This document shows positions 55,971 through 64,000 of a stretch of 64,000 nt of DNA, piece by piece. Each line of letters starts with the position of its first letter. Position 1 is the first letter of the stretch. The position numbers and the translations under genes were made by a program. This DNA comes from Bradyrhizobium macuxiense. Its GTDB lineage: Bacteria > Pseudomonadota > Alphaproteobacteria > Rhizobiales > Xanthobacteraceae. The DNA is taken from positions 1 to 64,000 of the forward strand of contig NZ_LNCU01000011.1 of assembly GCF_001542415.1 (NCBI RefSeq). The letters run 5' to 3'. The notes below the pieces were generated by a model. It saw only the letters and a program-made list of their open reading frames with translations, ran no database searches and was not told where the DNA came from.

Positions 55971-57301
55971 GCCCGAAGCAACCACGCGAGGCGGCCAACC
56001 TGTTTGCGGCGGCGGGGATGGAGCAGGACGCGCCGCATCCGCTGCCGGACCGGCTCCGCCCGCGCTCGCTCGCCGATGTCGTCGGCCAGGATCATATCCT
56101 CGGTCCCGATGGTGCGCTGACCCGCATGCTGGAGACGCGCACGCTCGGCTCGCTGGTGTTCTGGGGACCGCCCGGCACCGGCAAGACCACCGTGGCGCGG
56201 CTCTTGGCGGACGCCACCGAGCTCCACTTCGAGCAGATCTCGGCGGTGTTCTCCGGCGTCGCCGACCTGAAGAAGGCGTTTGATGCCGCGCGCGCCCGCC
56301 GCGAGACCGGCAAGGGCACGCTGCTGTTCGTCGACGAGGTGCATCGCTTCAATCGCGCGCAGCAGGATTCCTTCTTGCCCGTGATGGAGGACGGCACCGT
56401 GGTGCTGGTCGGCGCCACCACGGAAAACCCGTCGTTTGAGCTCAACGCGGCGTTGCTGTCGCGCGCGCGCGTGCTGGTGTTTCATTCGCTCGATGCGGCT
56501 GCGGTCGAGAAGCTGTTTGCCAATGCCGAGAAGGTCGAGGGCAGGAAGCTGCCGCTCGACGCGGAAGCGCGCGCGGCGCTGGTGCGGATGGCCGATGGCG
56601 ACGGCCGCGCCTCGCTGACGCTTGCCGAAGAGGTCTGGCGCGCCGCGCGCAAGGGCGAGGTGTTCAACGCCGAGCAGTTGCAGGAGATCCTGCAGCGCCG
56701 CGCGCCGATCTACGACAAGTCGGCCGACGGCCACTACAACCTGATCTCGGCGCTGCACAAGTCGGTGCGCGGCTCCGATCCGGATGCGGCGCTGTATTAT
56801 CTCGCGCGGATGTTCGACGCTGGCGAGGACCCGTTGTTCCTGGCGCGGCGCGTCGTGCGCATGGCAGTGGAGGATATCGGGCTGGCCGATCCGCAGGCGC
56901 TGGTGATCTGCAACGCCGCCAAGGATACCTACGACTTCCTCGGCTCGCCGGAAGGCGAGCTTGCGATCGCACAGGCCGTGATCTATCTCGCCACCGCGCC
57001 GAAATCCAACGCAGCCTACACCGCGTTCGGCGCTGCGATGCAGGCCGCAAAGCAGGGTGGCTCGCTGCTGCCGCCGAAGCACATCCTGAATTCGCCGACC
57101 AAGCTGATGAAGTCGGAAGGCTATGGCTCCGGCTATCGGTACGACCACGACATGCCCGACGCCTTCTCCGGCCAGGACTATTTCCCGGAGGCGCTGGGCC
57201 GCCAGACCTTCTACGATCCGCCCGATCGCGGCTTCGAGCGCGAGATCCGCAAGCGGCTGGACTATTGGGCAAGGCTTCGCAAGGAGCGAGCCGGGAAGTA
57301 G
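55967..57301 (+). CDS. rarA: Replication-associated recombination protein A
   Basis: This 444-residue AAA+ ATPase (MgsA/WHIP family) acts at stalled forks with SSB. Walker A is GPPGTGKTT at 67-75, Walker B LLFVDEVHRFNR, and the arginine-finger region is ATTENPSFELNAALLSRARV. The C-terminal oligomerisation domain holds DPDAALYYLARMFDAGEDPL and ends NSPTKLMKSEGYGSGYRYDH. It overlaps the protease gene by four bases, so the two are translationally coupled although their roles differ. Confidence 0.93.
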   Translation: MSPKQPREAANLFAAAGMEQDAPHPLPDRLRPRSLADVVGQDHILGPDGALTRMLETRTLGSLVFWGPPGTGKTTVARLLADATELHFEQISAVFSGVADLKKAFDAARARRETGKGTLLFVDEVHRFNRAQQDSFLPVMEDGTVVLVGATTENPSFELNAALLSRARVLVFHSLDAAAVEKLFANAEKVEGRKLPLDAEARAALVRMADGDGRASLTLAEEVWRAARKGEVFNAEQLQEILQRRAPIYDKSADGHYNLISALHKSVRGSDPDAALYYLARMFDAGEDPLFLARRVVRMAVEDIGLADPQALVICNAAKDTYDFLGSPEGELAIAQAVIYLATAPKSNAAYTAFGAAMQAAKQGGSLLPPKHILNSPTKLMKSEGYGSGYRYDHDMPDAFSGQDYFPEALGRQTFYDPPDRGFEREIRKRLDYWARLRKERAGK

Positions 57302-57319
57302 GGCTCGTCAGTGCGGGGA

Positions 57320-57392
57320 GCGATAGCGACGACGCAATCCATCGCTCCGCTTATGCGGCTGGACGGATTGCTTCGCTTCGCTCGCAATGACG
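57320..57392 (+). repeat. REP-like palindromic repeat
   Basis: GCAATCC (57334-57340) and GGATTGC (57365-57371) are inverted and lie inside the stretch GATTGCTTCGCTTCGCTCGC and its continuation to AATGACG. From memory, very similar sequence is scattered in Bradyrhizobium intergenic regions. It separates rarA from the convergent hydrolase gene and may end both transcripts. Confidence 0.6.
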
Positions 57393-57431
57393 TGGATGGA
57401 GCCAATCGATACCTGGCACCCGTACACCCAG

Positions 57432-58370
57432 TCACTTGACGCTCTTTACGAACTCCAGGACCTCATTCGTCAGCCGGGTGTCCGGCGTATTGATCGAATA
57501 GACCTCCGACATGTGGCTGTGCTCCGGCAACATGAAGGTGCGCGCGCAGCCGTTCTCGCGTTTGCAGGTGGCTTGCTTCAGCAGCTCGAACTGCTCGACG
57601 AAGCGGGGCGGGTCGAGCTCGGCCGCGGTGATCAGCAGCGGGATCGAGCTCGCCACCAGGCCCTGCAACGAGGAGCGCTCGGCATAGCGCGACGGATCGG
57701 AGCCGTAATAGGCAAGTTCGGCGTCGCCGGCCGGAGAGGCCGTCAGATCATAGATGCCCGACACCATGATCGCGCCGGCCAGCCCGCCGCCCTTCACCTT
57801 GTGGAATTCAGGGTGGGAAACATAGCTCGCGACATGGATCGCACCGGCCGAATGGCCCATCAGGAAGATGCGCGCGGGATCGCCGCCGCGCTCGCCGATC
57901 TTCTCGGAAACCCATTGCACGATCGCCCCCATGTCCTCAGCGCCGGCCGGCCACGGGAAGGCGGGCGCCAGGCGGTAGGTGGCGTTGACGCCGACGAAGC
58001 CGTTCTTCACCGCCCACAGCATGATGTTGTCGTAGAACGGGCTGCCGGGACTGCGCTTGCTGCCCGCGACGAAGCCACCGCCATGGATGAAGATCAGCAC
58101 CGGGCGGGGCGAGGAAGCAGCCGTCTCCGGAGTGAACACGTCGAGCAGATGGCGATCGGCGGGACCGTATTTGACGTCGCGCTCGGCCTTGACGTCCTGA
58201 TAGGGCTCCTTCGGCTGCAGCGGCGCGTAGAGCGCGGCGGTCCTCGGCGGATCGACGACGCGGCCAAGTTCCAGGAGCTTCCAGGCGAGATCCTCCGGCA
58301 TCGGGCTCTGTGCGAGCCCTGGGCTCGCGATCATCACGGCCGCCGCCAAGGCAGATAGTGCCAGTCTCAT
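57432..58370 (-). CDS. Secreted alpha/beta hydrolase (HSL/carboxylesterase-like)
   Basis: This 312-residue hydrolase has a signal peptide (LALSALAAAVMIASPGLAQS). The oxyanion motif is LIFIHGGGFVAGS, the nucleophile elbow FLMGHSAGAIH (catalytic Ser about 173), and the His is in LPEHSHMSEVYS. An Asp in the expected late position is ELDPPR. It is a member of the HSL/carboxylesterase group, probably periplasmic; the substrate is unknown. It diverges from the pseudouridine synthase across 133 bp. Confidence 0.88.
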   Translation of the reverse strand: MRLALSALAAAVMIASPGLAQSPMPEDLAWKLLELGRVVDPPRTAALYAPLQPKEPYQDVKAERDVKYGPADRHLLDVFTPETAASSPRPVLIFIHGGGFVAGSKRSPGSPFYDNIMLWAVKNGFVGVNATYRLAPAFPWPAGAEDMGAIVQWVSEKIGERGGDPARIFLMGHSAGAIHVASYVSHPEFHKVKGGGLAGAIMVSGIYDLTASPAGDAELAYYGSDPSRYAERSSLQGLVASSIPLLITAAELDPPRFVEQFELLKQATCKRENGCARTFMLPEHSHMSEVYSINTPDTRLTNEVLEFVKSVK

Positions 58371-58503
58371 TGCAAGCTTCCCCGTCGATTATCGCGTGCC
58401 GGCCGAACATGGCCGATGTTGCCAAGGATTTACATCGATTTCGCCGTGACGATTCGCGGCATTTGCGCTAGGCACAATGCAGGTCTGGAGCCGAAAAATC
58501 ACC

Positions 58504-59775
58504 ATGAGCCGCCGCATCAAGAGAACGATATCGCCGGGCGATCGCGCCAAGGAGCGGACCAAGGGTGGTCCCAAAGGCGGACCCAAGAGTGCATCCAAGG
58601 GCGGATCGAAGAGCGGAGCCGGGCACCGCAGCCGCAAGCCGGAGGATCGCAAGGCAAGCGACCGTCCGTCGTCGCACCGCGCGTCGGGCAAGCCGCCGCG
58701 CTTTGCCGAGCCGCGCCGTGAGCCGCGGAAGCGGCCCGAGCCTGTCGCAGCAACGCCGAAGGCTGCAAACGAGCTGCCGCTGCCGACCAAGGTGCAGACT
58801 GTCGTGGTGACGGCCGACGAGGACAACATGCGCGTCGACCGCTTCCTCGAGGCGCGGTTTCCGGGCCTGTCGTTCTCCCACATCCAGCGCATCGTCCGCA
58901 AAGGCGAGCTCAGGGTGAACGGCAGGCGCGCCGATTCCAAGGACCGGCTGGAGGAGGGGCAGAGCGTGCGCATCCCGCCGCTGCGGCTCGATGCGCCCAA
59001 GACGGTCGGTGTACTGTCCGAGGCGCAGACCAAGACCCTGCAGGCGCTGAAGGAGATGACACTGTACGAGGACGACGACGTGCTGGTGCTGAACAAGCCC
59101 GCAGGTCTCGCCGTGCAGGGCGGCTCCGGCATGACACGCCATGTCGACCAGATGCTGGAAGTGATGCGCGACGCCAAGGGCCAGAAGCCGCGGCTGGTGC
59201 ATCGCATCGACCGGGAAACCTCCGGCTGCCTGCTGATCGCCAAGACACGCTTTGCCGCCTCGCATCTGACCGGTGCATTCCGCCATCGCTCCGCGCGCAA
59301 GATCTACTGGGCGCTGGTCGCCGGCGTGCCGAAGCCGAAGCAGGGCCGCATCTCGACCTATCTCGCCAAGGAAGAGAACGAGGAAGACACCATCATGCGG
59401 ATCGCCGAGCACGGCGATGAAGGTGCGAGCCACGCCGTGACCTACTACGCTGTGGTCGAGGCCTCGGCGACAAAGCTCGCCTGGGTGTCGCTCAAGCCGG
59501 TAACTGGTCGGACCCACCAGCTGCGCGCCCATATGGCGCATATCGACCACGCCATCGTCGGCGACCCCAAATATTTCAACAAGGAGAACTGGCAGCTGCC
59601 TGGCGGCCTGCAGAACCGGCTGCATCTGCTCGCCCGCCGCATCGTGATCCCGCATCCGCGCGGCGGTGTGATCGATGTATCCGCGCCGTTGCCGCCGCAT
59701 ATGCAGCAATCCTGGAATCTGCTGGGGCTCGAGGCCGACCGGTTCGACCCGATCGAGAACGCGCCCGAGGAATGA
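58504..59775 (+). CDS. RluA-family pseudouridine synthase
   Basis: This 423-residue enzyme converts uridine to pseudouridine in rRNA. Residues 1 to about 90 are a basic Lys/Arg/Gly/Pro-rich disordered extension. An S4 RNA-binding domain follows (MRVDRFLEARFPGLSFSHIQ, about 109-128). The catalytic domain has HRIDRETSGCLLIAK with catalytic D236, and late motifs SLKPVTGRTHQLRAHMAHID and GDPKYFN. S4 plus RluA resembles RluC/RluD, but the target site is unknown. The start at 58504 (MSRRIKRTI) was chosen over one nine codons upstream. A weak promoter (GTGACG-17-TAGGCA) may lie before it. Confidence 0.9.
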   Translation: MSRRIKRTISPGDRAKERTKGGPKGGPKSASKGGSKSGAGHRSRKPEDRKASDRPSSHRASGKPPRFAEPRREPRKRPEPVAATPKAANELPLPTKVQTVVVTADEDNMRVDRFLEARFPGLSFSHIQRIVRKGELRVNGRRADSKDRLEEGQSVRIPPLRLDAPKTVGVLSEAQTKTLQALKEMTLYEDDDVLVLNKPAGLAVQGGSGMTRHVDQMLEVMRDAKGQKPRLVHRIDRETSGCLLIAKTRFAASHLTGAFRHRSARKIYWALVAGVPKPKQGRISTYLAKEENEEDTIMRIAEHGDEGASHAVTYYAVVEASATKLAWVSLKPVTGRTHQLRAHMAHIDHAIVGDPKYFNKENWQLPGGLQNRLHLLARRIVIPHPRGGVIDVSAPLPPHMQQSWNLLGLEADRFDPIENAPEE

Positions 59776-59885
59776 TCGGCGGTCGGCGCCGGCGCCGAAT
59801 AAACCTCGTCGAGAGCAACAACGATCAAAGCGGCGTCGAACGCCGCGGCTATCGTGCTGCGCGCCACGATCGAAAGGGATTGTGT

Positions 59886-61106
59886 ATGACCTGCAACTGG
59901 CTCCGTACAGCGTTCCTTCTCGGGCTGCTCGGCTCTGCCGCCGGTTCGATGACGGCGCATGCCGAAACCGTCGTGCTCCGCGGCGGCAGCCTTTACGCAT
60001 CGCCCGACGCAGCTCCGCTGCCGGACGCCGTGATCGTGATGACCGACGGCGTCATCAGCGCGGTCGGCAAGTCCGGCGACGTTCAGGTGCCCTCCGATGC
60101 GCGCGTGATCGATTGCAGCGGCAAGACTGTCGTGGCCGGCTTCTGGAACAGCCACGTCCATTTCACGCAAAGCTCCTGGCACAATGCCGGTGCCGCTCCC
60201 GCAGCGGCGCTGACGAAGCATATGCAGGAGATGCTGACGCAGTGGGGCTTCACCACGGTGTGGGATCTCGGTTCGGATCCGAGGGACACGCTGCCGCTGC
60301 GCCAGCGTATCGCCGCGAACGAAGTCGCAGGTCCCAACATCCTGATGGCCGGCAGCATCTTCCCGAAGGACGGCCATCCCGCCTACCTGCCGGCCGACAT
60401 GCAGTTGCCCGAGGCATCCAGGCCGGACGAAGCCACGCAACTGGCGCGCAGCTACGTGGACCTCAAGCTTGACGGCGTGAAGCTGTTCACCGGCGTCTAC
60501 AAGGGAAACAAGCCGGTCGTGAACATGGACCCCGCGATCGCCAAGGCGGCCGTCGACGTGGCGCATGCGGTGGCCAAGCCGGTGTTTGCCCACCCGCAAA
60601 ACAAGACCGGCGTGGAGACGGTGATCACGGCAGGTGTCGACGTGCTCGCACACACCGTACCCAGTGAAAGCGCCTACACGGCAGAGCAGCTGGCGCGGTT
60701 CAAGGCGCAGGGCATTGCGCTGATTCCGACCCTGTCGCTGTTTACGACCGTCGTTCTCGATCCCGCTGTGACAAATCGTCTGATCGCGACAACCGTCAAC
60801 CAGCTCAAGCAGTTTTCGGAGAATGGCGGGCCGGTCCTGTTCGGCACCGATGTCGGCTTCACCACGCTGTACGACACCACGCAGGAATATGAGCTGATGC
60901 ATCGCGCACTGTCGGAGCGCCAGATCCTGGCTTCGCTGACGTCGAATCCGGCGCAATACTTCAAGGCCGCGAAGAAGGGCAGGGTGGAGCAAGGATTCGA
61001 CGCCGATGTCGTGGTGCTCGACGGCGACCCCTTAAGCGATGTACACAATCTCGCAAGGGTGACCTACACGATCCGCGCTGGTCACGTGATCTATCAGAAA
61101 CCGTGA
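59886..61106 (+). CDS. Secreted amidohydrolase family protein
   Basis: This 406-residue metal-dependent hydrolase has a signal peptide (MTCNWLRTAFLLGLLGSAAG, cleavage near AHAE). The amidohydrolase core shows the first metal motif NSHVHF, a possible carbamylated lysine in DGVKLFTG, His in FAHPQN and LAHTVP, and the metal Asp in FGTDVGF. The last strand is QGFDADVVVLDGDPLSDVHN, characteristic of the imidazolonepropionase/adenine-deaminase-like group. The substrate is unknown. AAAGGGA precedes the ATG; an in-frame upstream extension is basic and rejected. Confidence 0.87.
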   Translation: MTCNWLRTAFLLGLLGSAAGSMTAHAETVVLRGGSLYASPDAAPLPDAVIVMTDGVISAVGKSGDVQVPSDARVIDCSGKTVVAGFWNSHVHFTQSSWHNAGAAPAAALTKHMQEMLTQWGFTTVWDLGSDPRDTLPLRQRIAANEVAGPNILMAGSIFPKDGHPAYLPADMQLPEASRPDEATQLARSYVDLKLDGVKLFTGVYKGNKPVVNMDPAIAKAAVDVAHAVAKPVFAHPQNKTGVETVITAGVDVLAHTVPSESAYTAEQLARFKAQGIALIPTLSLFTTVVLDPAVTNRLIATTVNQLKQFSENGGPVLFGTDVGFTTLYDTTQEYELMHRALSERQILASLTSNPAQYFKAAKKGRVEQGFDADVVVLDGDPLSDVHNLARVTYTIRAGHVIYQKP

Positions 61107-61164
61107 AGACACAGCATACGCGCCGTGACTTGAAGCGCCGCCGCTGAACAACGACATCCTGGTC

Positions 61165-61473
61165 ATGAAACGCTTATTGATCACGGCTTGTGCGGCGATC
61201 TGGACGGCGGGTGCGACTGCCGCATTTGCGCAAGTCATCCCGCCGGGTGGTTCGATCTTTAATCCGCCGCCGCCCAGGCCACCACCGCCGCCGAAGATCG
61301 AGGTACCGGCGATTCCCAAGATCGATGCGCTGCCGACGCGCCCGAGCGTCAGTTCCTCCGGCCGCCCATCGTTCAGTGATCGGTTCAGCCGATGCCTGGA
61401 CGAGGGCGGCGCCGCCGGGCTGAACCAGGCCGATCGTGCTTCCTATGCGAGGTCCTGTGCCAATCAGGATTAG
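61165..61473 (+). CDS. Small secreted proline-rich protein
   Basis: This 102-residue protein begins with a signal peptide (KRLLITACAAIWTAGATAAFA). A proline block follows (IFNPPPPRPPPPPKIEVPAI), then a short tail with two cysteines (SRCLDEGG and ARSCANQD) that could pair in the periplasm. No known family is recognised. It lies 58 bp after the amidohydrolase gene and could be co-transcribed. Composition is unlike the background and supports a real gene. Confidence 0.65.
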   Translation: MKRLLITACAAIWTAGATAAFAQVIPPGGSIFNPPPPRPPPPPKIEVPAIPKIDALPTRPSVSSSGRPSFSDRFSRCLDEGGAAGLNQADRASYARSCANQD

Positions 61474-62064
61474 GGCGTCGTCTCATAGACGTGTCCGAGC
61501 TTCGCTCGCACACCCTGTTCTACGGCACGGATCGAGACTACTTTGCGTCGCAGCGCGTTGCTGCCTGCTTCGGTCTCCGGCTTCGCGGAGCCAGCCTGCG
61601 GATCGCGTAGCGATGACCGACTGACGCCGTGGTGCATGGTCGGTGGCGATCTTGCGATAGCAGGCCTAGCGTTTGAATTGCGCGAGAAACGAACGTCACC
61701 GTCAGATAGGTTCTGTCGAATTGCCTGCGCAGGACCGCAATCGAGATGGCGCCGAGCCGCCAGGTCGGGCTCTGCACCAAGAAATCGTAGAGCGCGTCAT
61801 GCGGCGCGATCCATGCACCGCGCAGGCTGCGATCGAAGAATTGCCGGGCCGTGTCCGCGTCATGCGGCAGGCCGTTGGAAAACTCGGCGCTGCCGCGGCC
61901 AAAATGGGCGTGGACGTTGCGGATCAACGATTCCGGCGAGTGGAACCCGGCGCCGGCCGTATCGGCGGCCTGCGAGGAATTTGCCGCGTCCCATCAGCTT
62001 TATTTGCCGTTGTCCCTGACATATCTTGCAGGCAAGTCCCTCGGAACGAAAGCCGGCCGGCGCG
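61474..62064. other. Gap without a supported gene
   Basis: The 591 bases between the proline-rich protein and the ATP12 gene have open frames on both strands but none convincing. A minus-strand frame (61538-61927) contains ordinary-looking protein sequence (DALYDFLVQSPTWRLGAISI) without a clear start or ribosome binding site, so it may be a gene remnant. The GAGCTTCGCTCGC and CGGCTTCGCGGAGCC motifs near 61498-61591 look like repeat fragments. Confidence 0.45.
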
Positions 62065-62850
62065 ATGCGCGAACTCTTCGACGAAGTTGCAGGACAATCC
62101 CCGATCGATCCGCAGGAGGCGGTGCGGCGTCACATCCGTGCGCCCCAGCGCAAGCGCTTCTACACGAGCGCCGGTGTCGCCGAGGCCGACGGCGGATTTT
62201 CGGTCACGCTCGACGGCCGCTCGATCCGCTCGCCGTCGGGCAAGCCGATCGTGGCGCCGACGCGCGGGATCGCCGATGCGATCGCCTCGGAGTGGAATGC
62301 GCAGGGCGAGACCCTCGATCCCGTGACCATGCCGCTGACGCGCCTCGCCAACAGCGTTGTCGAGGGCGTGATCGATCGCATCGATGAGGTCTCCGAAGAT
62401 GCCGCGAAGTTCCTCGGCAGCGACATGCTGTTCTATCGCGCCGGTCATCCCGAGACGCTGGTCCAGCGCGAAGCCACGCATTGGGACCCGATTCTGTTCT
62501 GGGCCGCCGACACGCTCGGTGCCCATTTCATCCTCGCCGAGGGGATCGTGCATGTCGGCCAGCCCGAGGCCGCGATCAAGGCGGCGCGCGGGGCGTTTCC
62601 GGACGATCCGTGGTCGGTCGCGGCGCTCCATATGGTGACGACGCTGACCGGCTCGGCGCTGCTGGCGCTGGCGCTGGCGCATGGGGTGCGCGACGAGGAC
62701 CAGGTCTGGGCCGCAGCTCATGTCGACGAGGACTGGAACATCGAGAGATGGGGCGTCGACGAGGAGGTCGCCGCGCGCCGCGCCGCCCGGCAGGTCGATT
62801 TCAAGGCCGCGGCGAGCATTCTCCGGGCCTTGGCGCCGGCTGTCGGTTAA
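62065..62850 (+). CDS. ATP12-family F1-ATPase assembly chaperone
   Basis: This 261-residue protein matches the ATP12 family: KRFYTSAGVAEADGGFSVTL, LDGRSIRSPSGKPIVAPTRG, the EWNAQGETLDPVTMPLTRLA motif and the C-terminal WDPILFWAADTLGAHFILAE. In mitochondria Atp12p binds the F1 alpha subunit during assembly, and alphaproteobacteria carry the homologue. It is not near the ATP synthase operon here. The start at 62065 was chosen over an upstream in-frame ATG. Confidence 0.92.
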   Translation: MRELFDEVAGQSPIDPQEAVRRHIRAPQRKRFYTSAGVAEADGGFSVTLDGRSIRSPSGKPIVAPTRGIADAIASEWNAQGETLDPVTMPLTRLANSVVEGVIDRIDEVSEDAAKFLGSDMLFYRAGHPETLVQREATHWDPILFWAADTLGAHFILAEGIVHVGQPEAAIKAARGAFPDDPWSVAALHMVTTLTGSALLALALAHGVRDEDQVWAAAHVDEDWNIERWGVDEEVAARRAARQVDFKAAASILRALAPAVG

Positions 62851-62913
62851 CGGGTGGTTTAGGACGCTCGGCTAGCCTGCCGCACGATCTTACCGGCCGG
62901 CCGAGACCCCGAC

Positions 62914-64000
62914 ATGGCGACCACCATCAACCCCGTGCTGCCGGTGCTCGCGCCCCAGGAGACGGGGAGTGTTGCGCCGGACCTCACGCTGCAGGCCGGC
63001 AGCGTGGTCAATGCGCAGGTGCTGAAGGTGCTGTCCGCCGATCTGGTGCGGATCGCGATTGCGAGCCTGTCGATCGACGTCCGGACCGAAGTGCCGCTGC
63101 AGCAGGGCCAGAGCCTGCAGCTTGCGGTCTCAAGCACCCAGGATGGCGTCCGCCTGCAAATGGTCGGCTCCAATGCGACCGGGACGGGCGCATCGGGCGA
63201 CGCCGTCAAGCTGTCGCCGGGCGTTGTCACCGGTGTCGGCGCCGCATCTCCCGTGAATCCCACCACGTCGCAGCCTGTGCTGACGCCGCTCGAACATGTC
63301 GCCGTCACCGCAGCCGTGCAGAGCGCGGCGACGGCGCAGGGCAGCCAGGGGCCGCTGTTTGCCAATCTGGCCGCGATCGCGTCGGCCAATCTGCCGCCGA
63401 AGCTGCAGGCCGCGATTGCCCAGGTGCTGGCGCAGCAGACCAGCCTTGACGACAATCTCAGCGGCGAGGCGATCAAGGCCCGCGTTCCAGAAATCCGGCC
63501 TGCTGTTCGAGGCCTCGCTGGCCTCGGGGGCGACGCCGTCGAACGGCAACGTGCCCGATCTCAAGGCCGCGCTGATCGTGCTCCGCCAGGCGCTGCAATC
63601 GTCGCTCGGAACCGCGGATACCGCACGGTCGGCCGCTGCGCCGGCGCCTCAGGCGACGTTGTCGAATGTCGGCGCAGCACCGGGCCTCGTGCCGCCCGAG
63701 CTGCCCGACTTCGAGGTGGTCGAGATCCTGCTGCCGCAGGCGCGCGTTCCGGTTGCGGAGGATCTCACGACGGGCGGTGCGCGCTTGGTCGGTGCTCTTG
63801 CTGACGCGCTCGATACCGGACCGTCGGCAGGCGGTGCGCTCAATCTGCTTCAGGAAGCCTTGCACGAGCTCGGCGGTGCGGCACGGCACGGCGCCGGAGC
63901 ACAGGAGATGCCGAATGGCGACGTCGCGCGCACCAACACGCCGCCGCCGCCGTTTCGCGGCGCGCTGCCGGCCGCGCAGGCGATTGCCGAGCCGTCGATT
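62914..64000 (+). pseudogene. FliK-like protein gene, frameshifted and cut by window end
   Basis: The first frame (62914 to about 63480) encodes an Ala/Val/Gln/Thr-rich protein starting MATTINPVLPVLAPQETGSV, with a beta-rich region VNAQVLKVLSADLVRIAIAS like the N-terminal domains of hook-length regulators. At GGCCCGCG (63477-63484) one base too many shifts the frame. The correct continuation reads FQKSGLLFEASLASGATPSN and stays open to base 64000. The first frame otherwise runs into Arg-rich noise and stops at 63804. I suspect a hook-length control protein (FliK) relative from composition and layout. The lesion may be a real mutation or a sequence error. Confidence 0.6.

Overview
The window is GC-rich alphaproteobacterial chromosome, most likely Bradyrhizobium or a close relative. 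The evidence is the protein sequences of NusG, L10 and RpoA, an rpoA operon without rpsD, an Adk of the short-LID type, an ATP12-family chaperone, and interspersed repeats I associate with Bradyrhizobium. Most of it is the informational core: secE-nusG-rplKA, rplJL-rpoBC, and an unbroken str/S10/spc/alpha superoperon from rpsL to rplQ. No tRNA, rRNA or CRISPR array was recognised.

Layout. 1-1689: an IS1182-type insertion sequence whose left inverted repeat starts at base 1. 1.9-4.3 kb: a GntR/FCD regulator with two identical 13-bp operator palindromes, followed by an acyl-CoA ligase. 4.45-18.2 kb: secE, nusG, rplK, rplA, a terminator, an inserted D-2-hydroxyacid dehydrogenase gene, then a strong promoter, a leader of about 480 nt, and rplJ, rplL, rpoB, rpoC with a terminator. 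18.4-26.3 kb: an accessory island between rpoC and rpsL. It holds a flavin amine oxidase fused to a methyltransferase, an ABC exporter with acidic tails at both ends, two paralogous flavoproteins (one intact, one broken by frameshifts), and a CelD/FemAB-like acyltransferase. 26.6-46.1 kb: rpsL, rpsG, fusA, tuf, rpsJ through rpsQ, rplN through secY and adk, then rpsM, rpsK, rpoA and rplQ, ending in a UUCG terminator. Extra promoters are predicted before secY and rpsM. adk carries a histone-H1-like tail.

46.3-64 kb is metabolic and envelope territory. It holds a methyltransferase, an SDR with a DUF1330 protein, a phosphotransferase with an uncharacterised beta-rich protein, an HxlR regulator divergent from a quinone-oxidoreductase-like MDR, an OprO/P-type porin divergent from a Do-family periplasmic protease, rarA, an alpha/beta hydrolase, an RluA-type pseudouridine synthase, a secreted amidohydrolase, a small proline-rich secreted protein, an ATP12 chaperone, and a FliK-like gene that is frameshifted and cut by the window end.

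The points most worth following are the 18.4-26.3 kb flavoprotein/methyltransferase/exporter island, the Adk-histone-tail fusion, the twin GntR operators, and several recurring hairpin elements at operon boundaries. All functional statements rest on motif reading by eye; no database search was possible.
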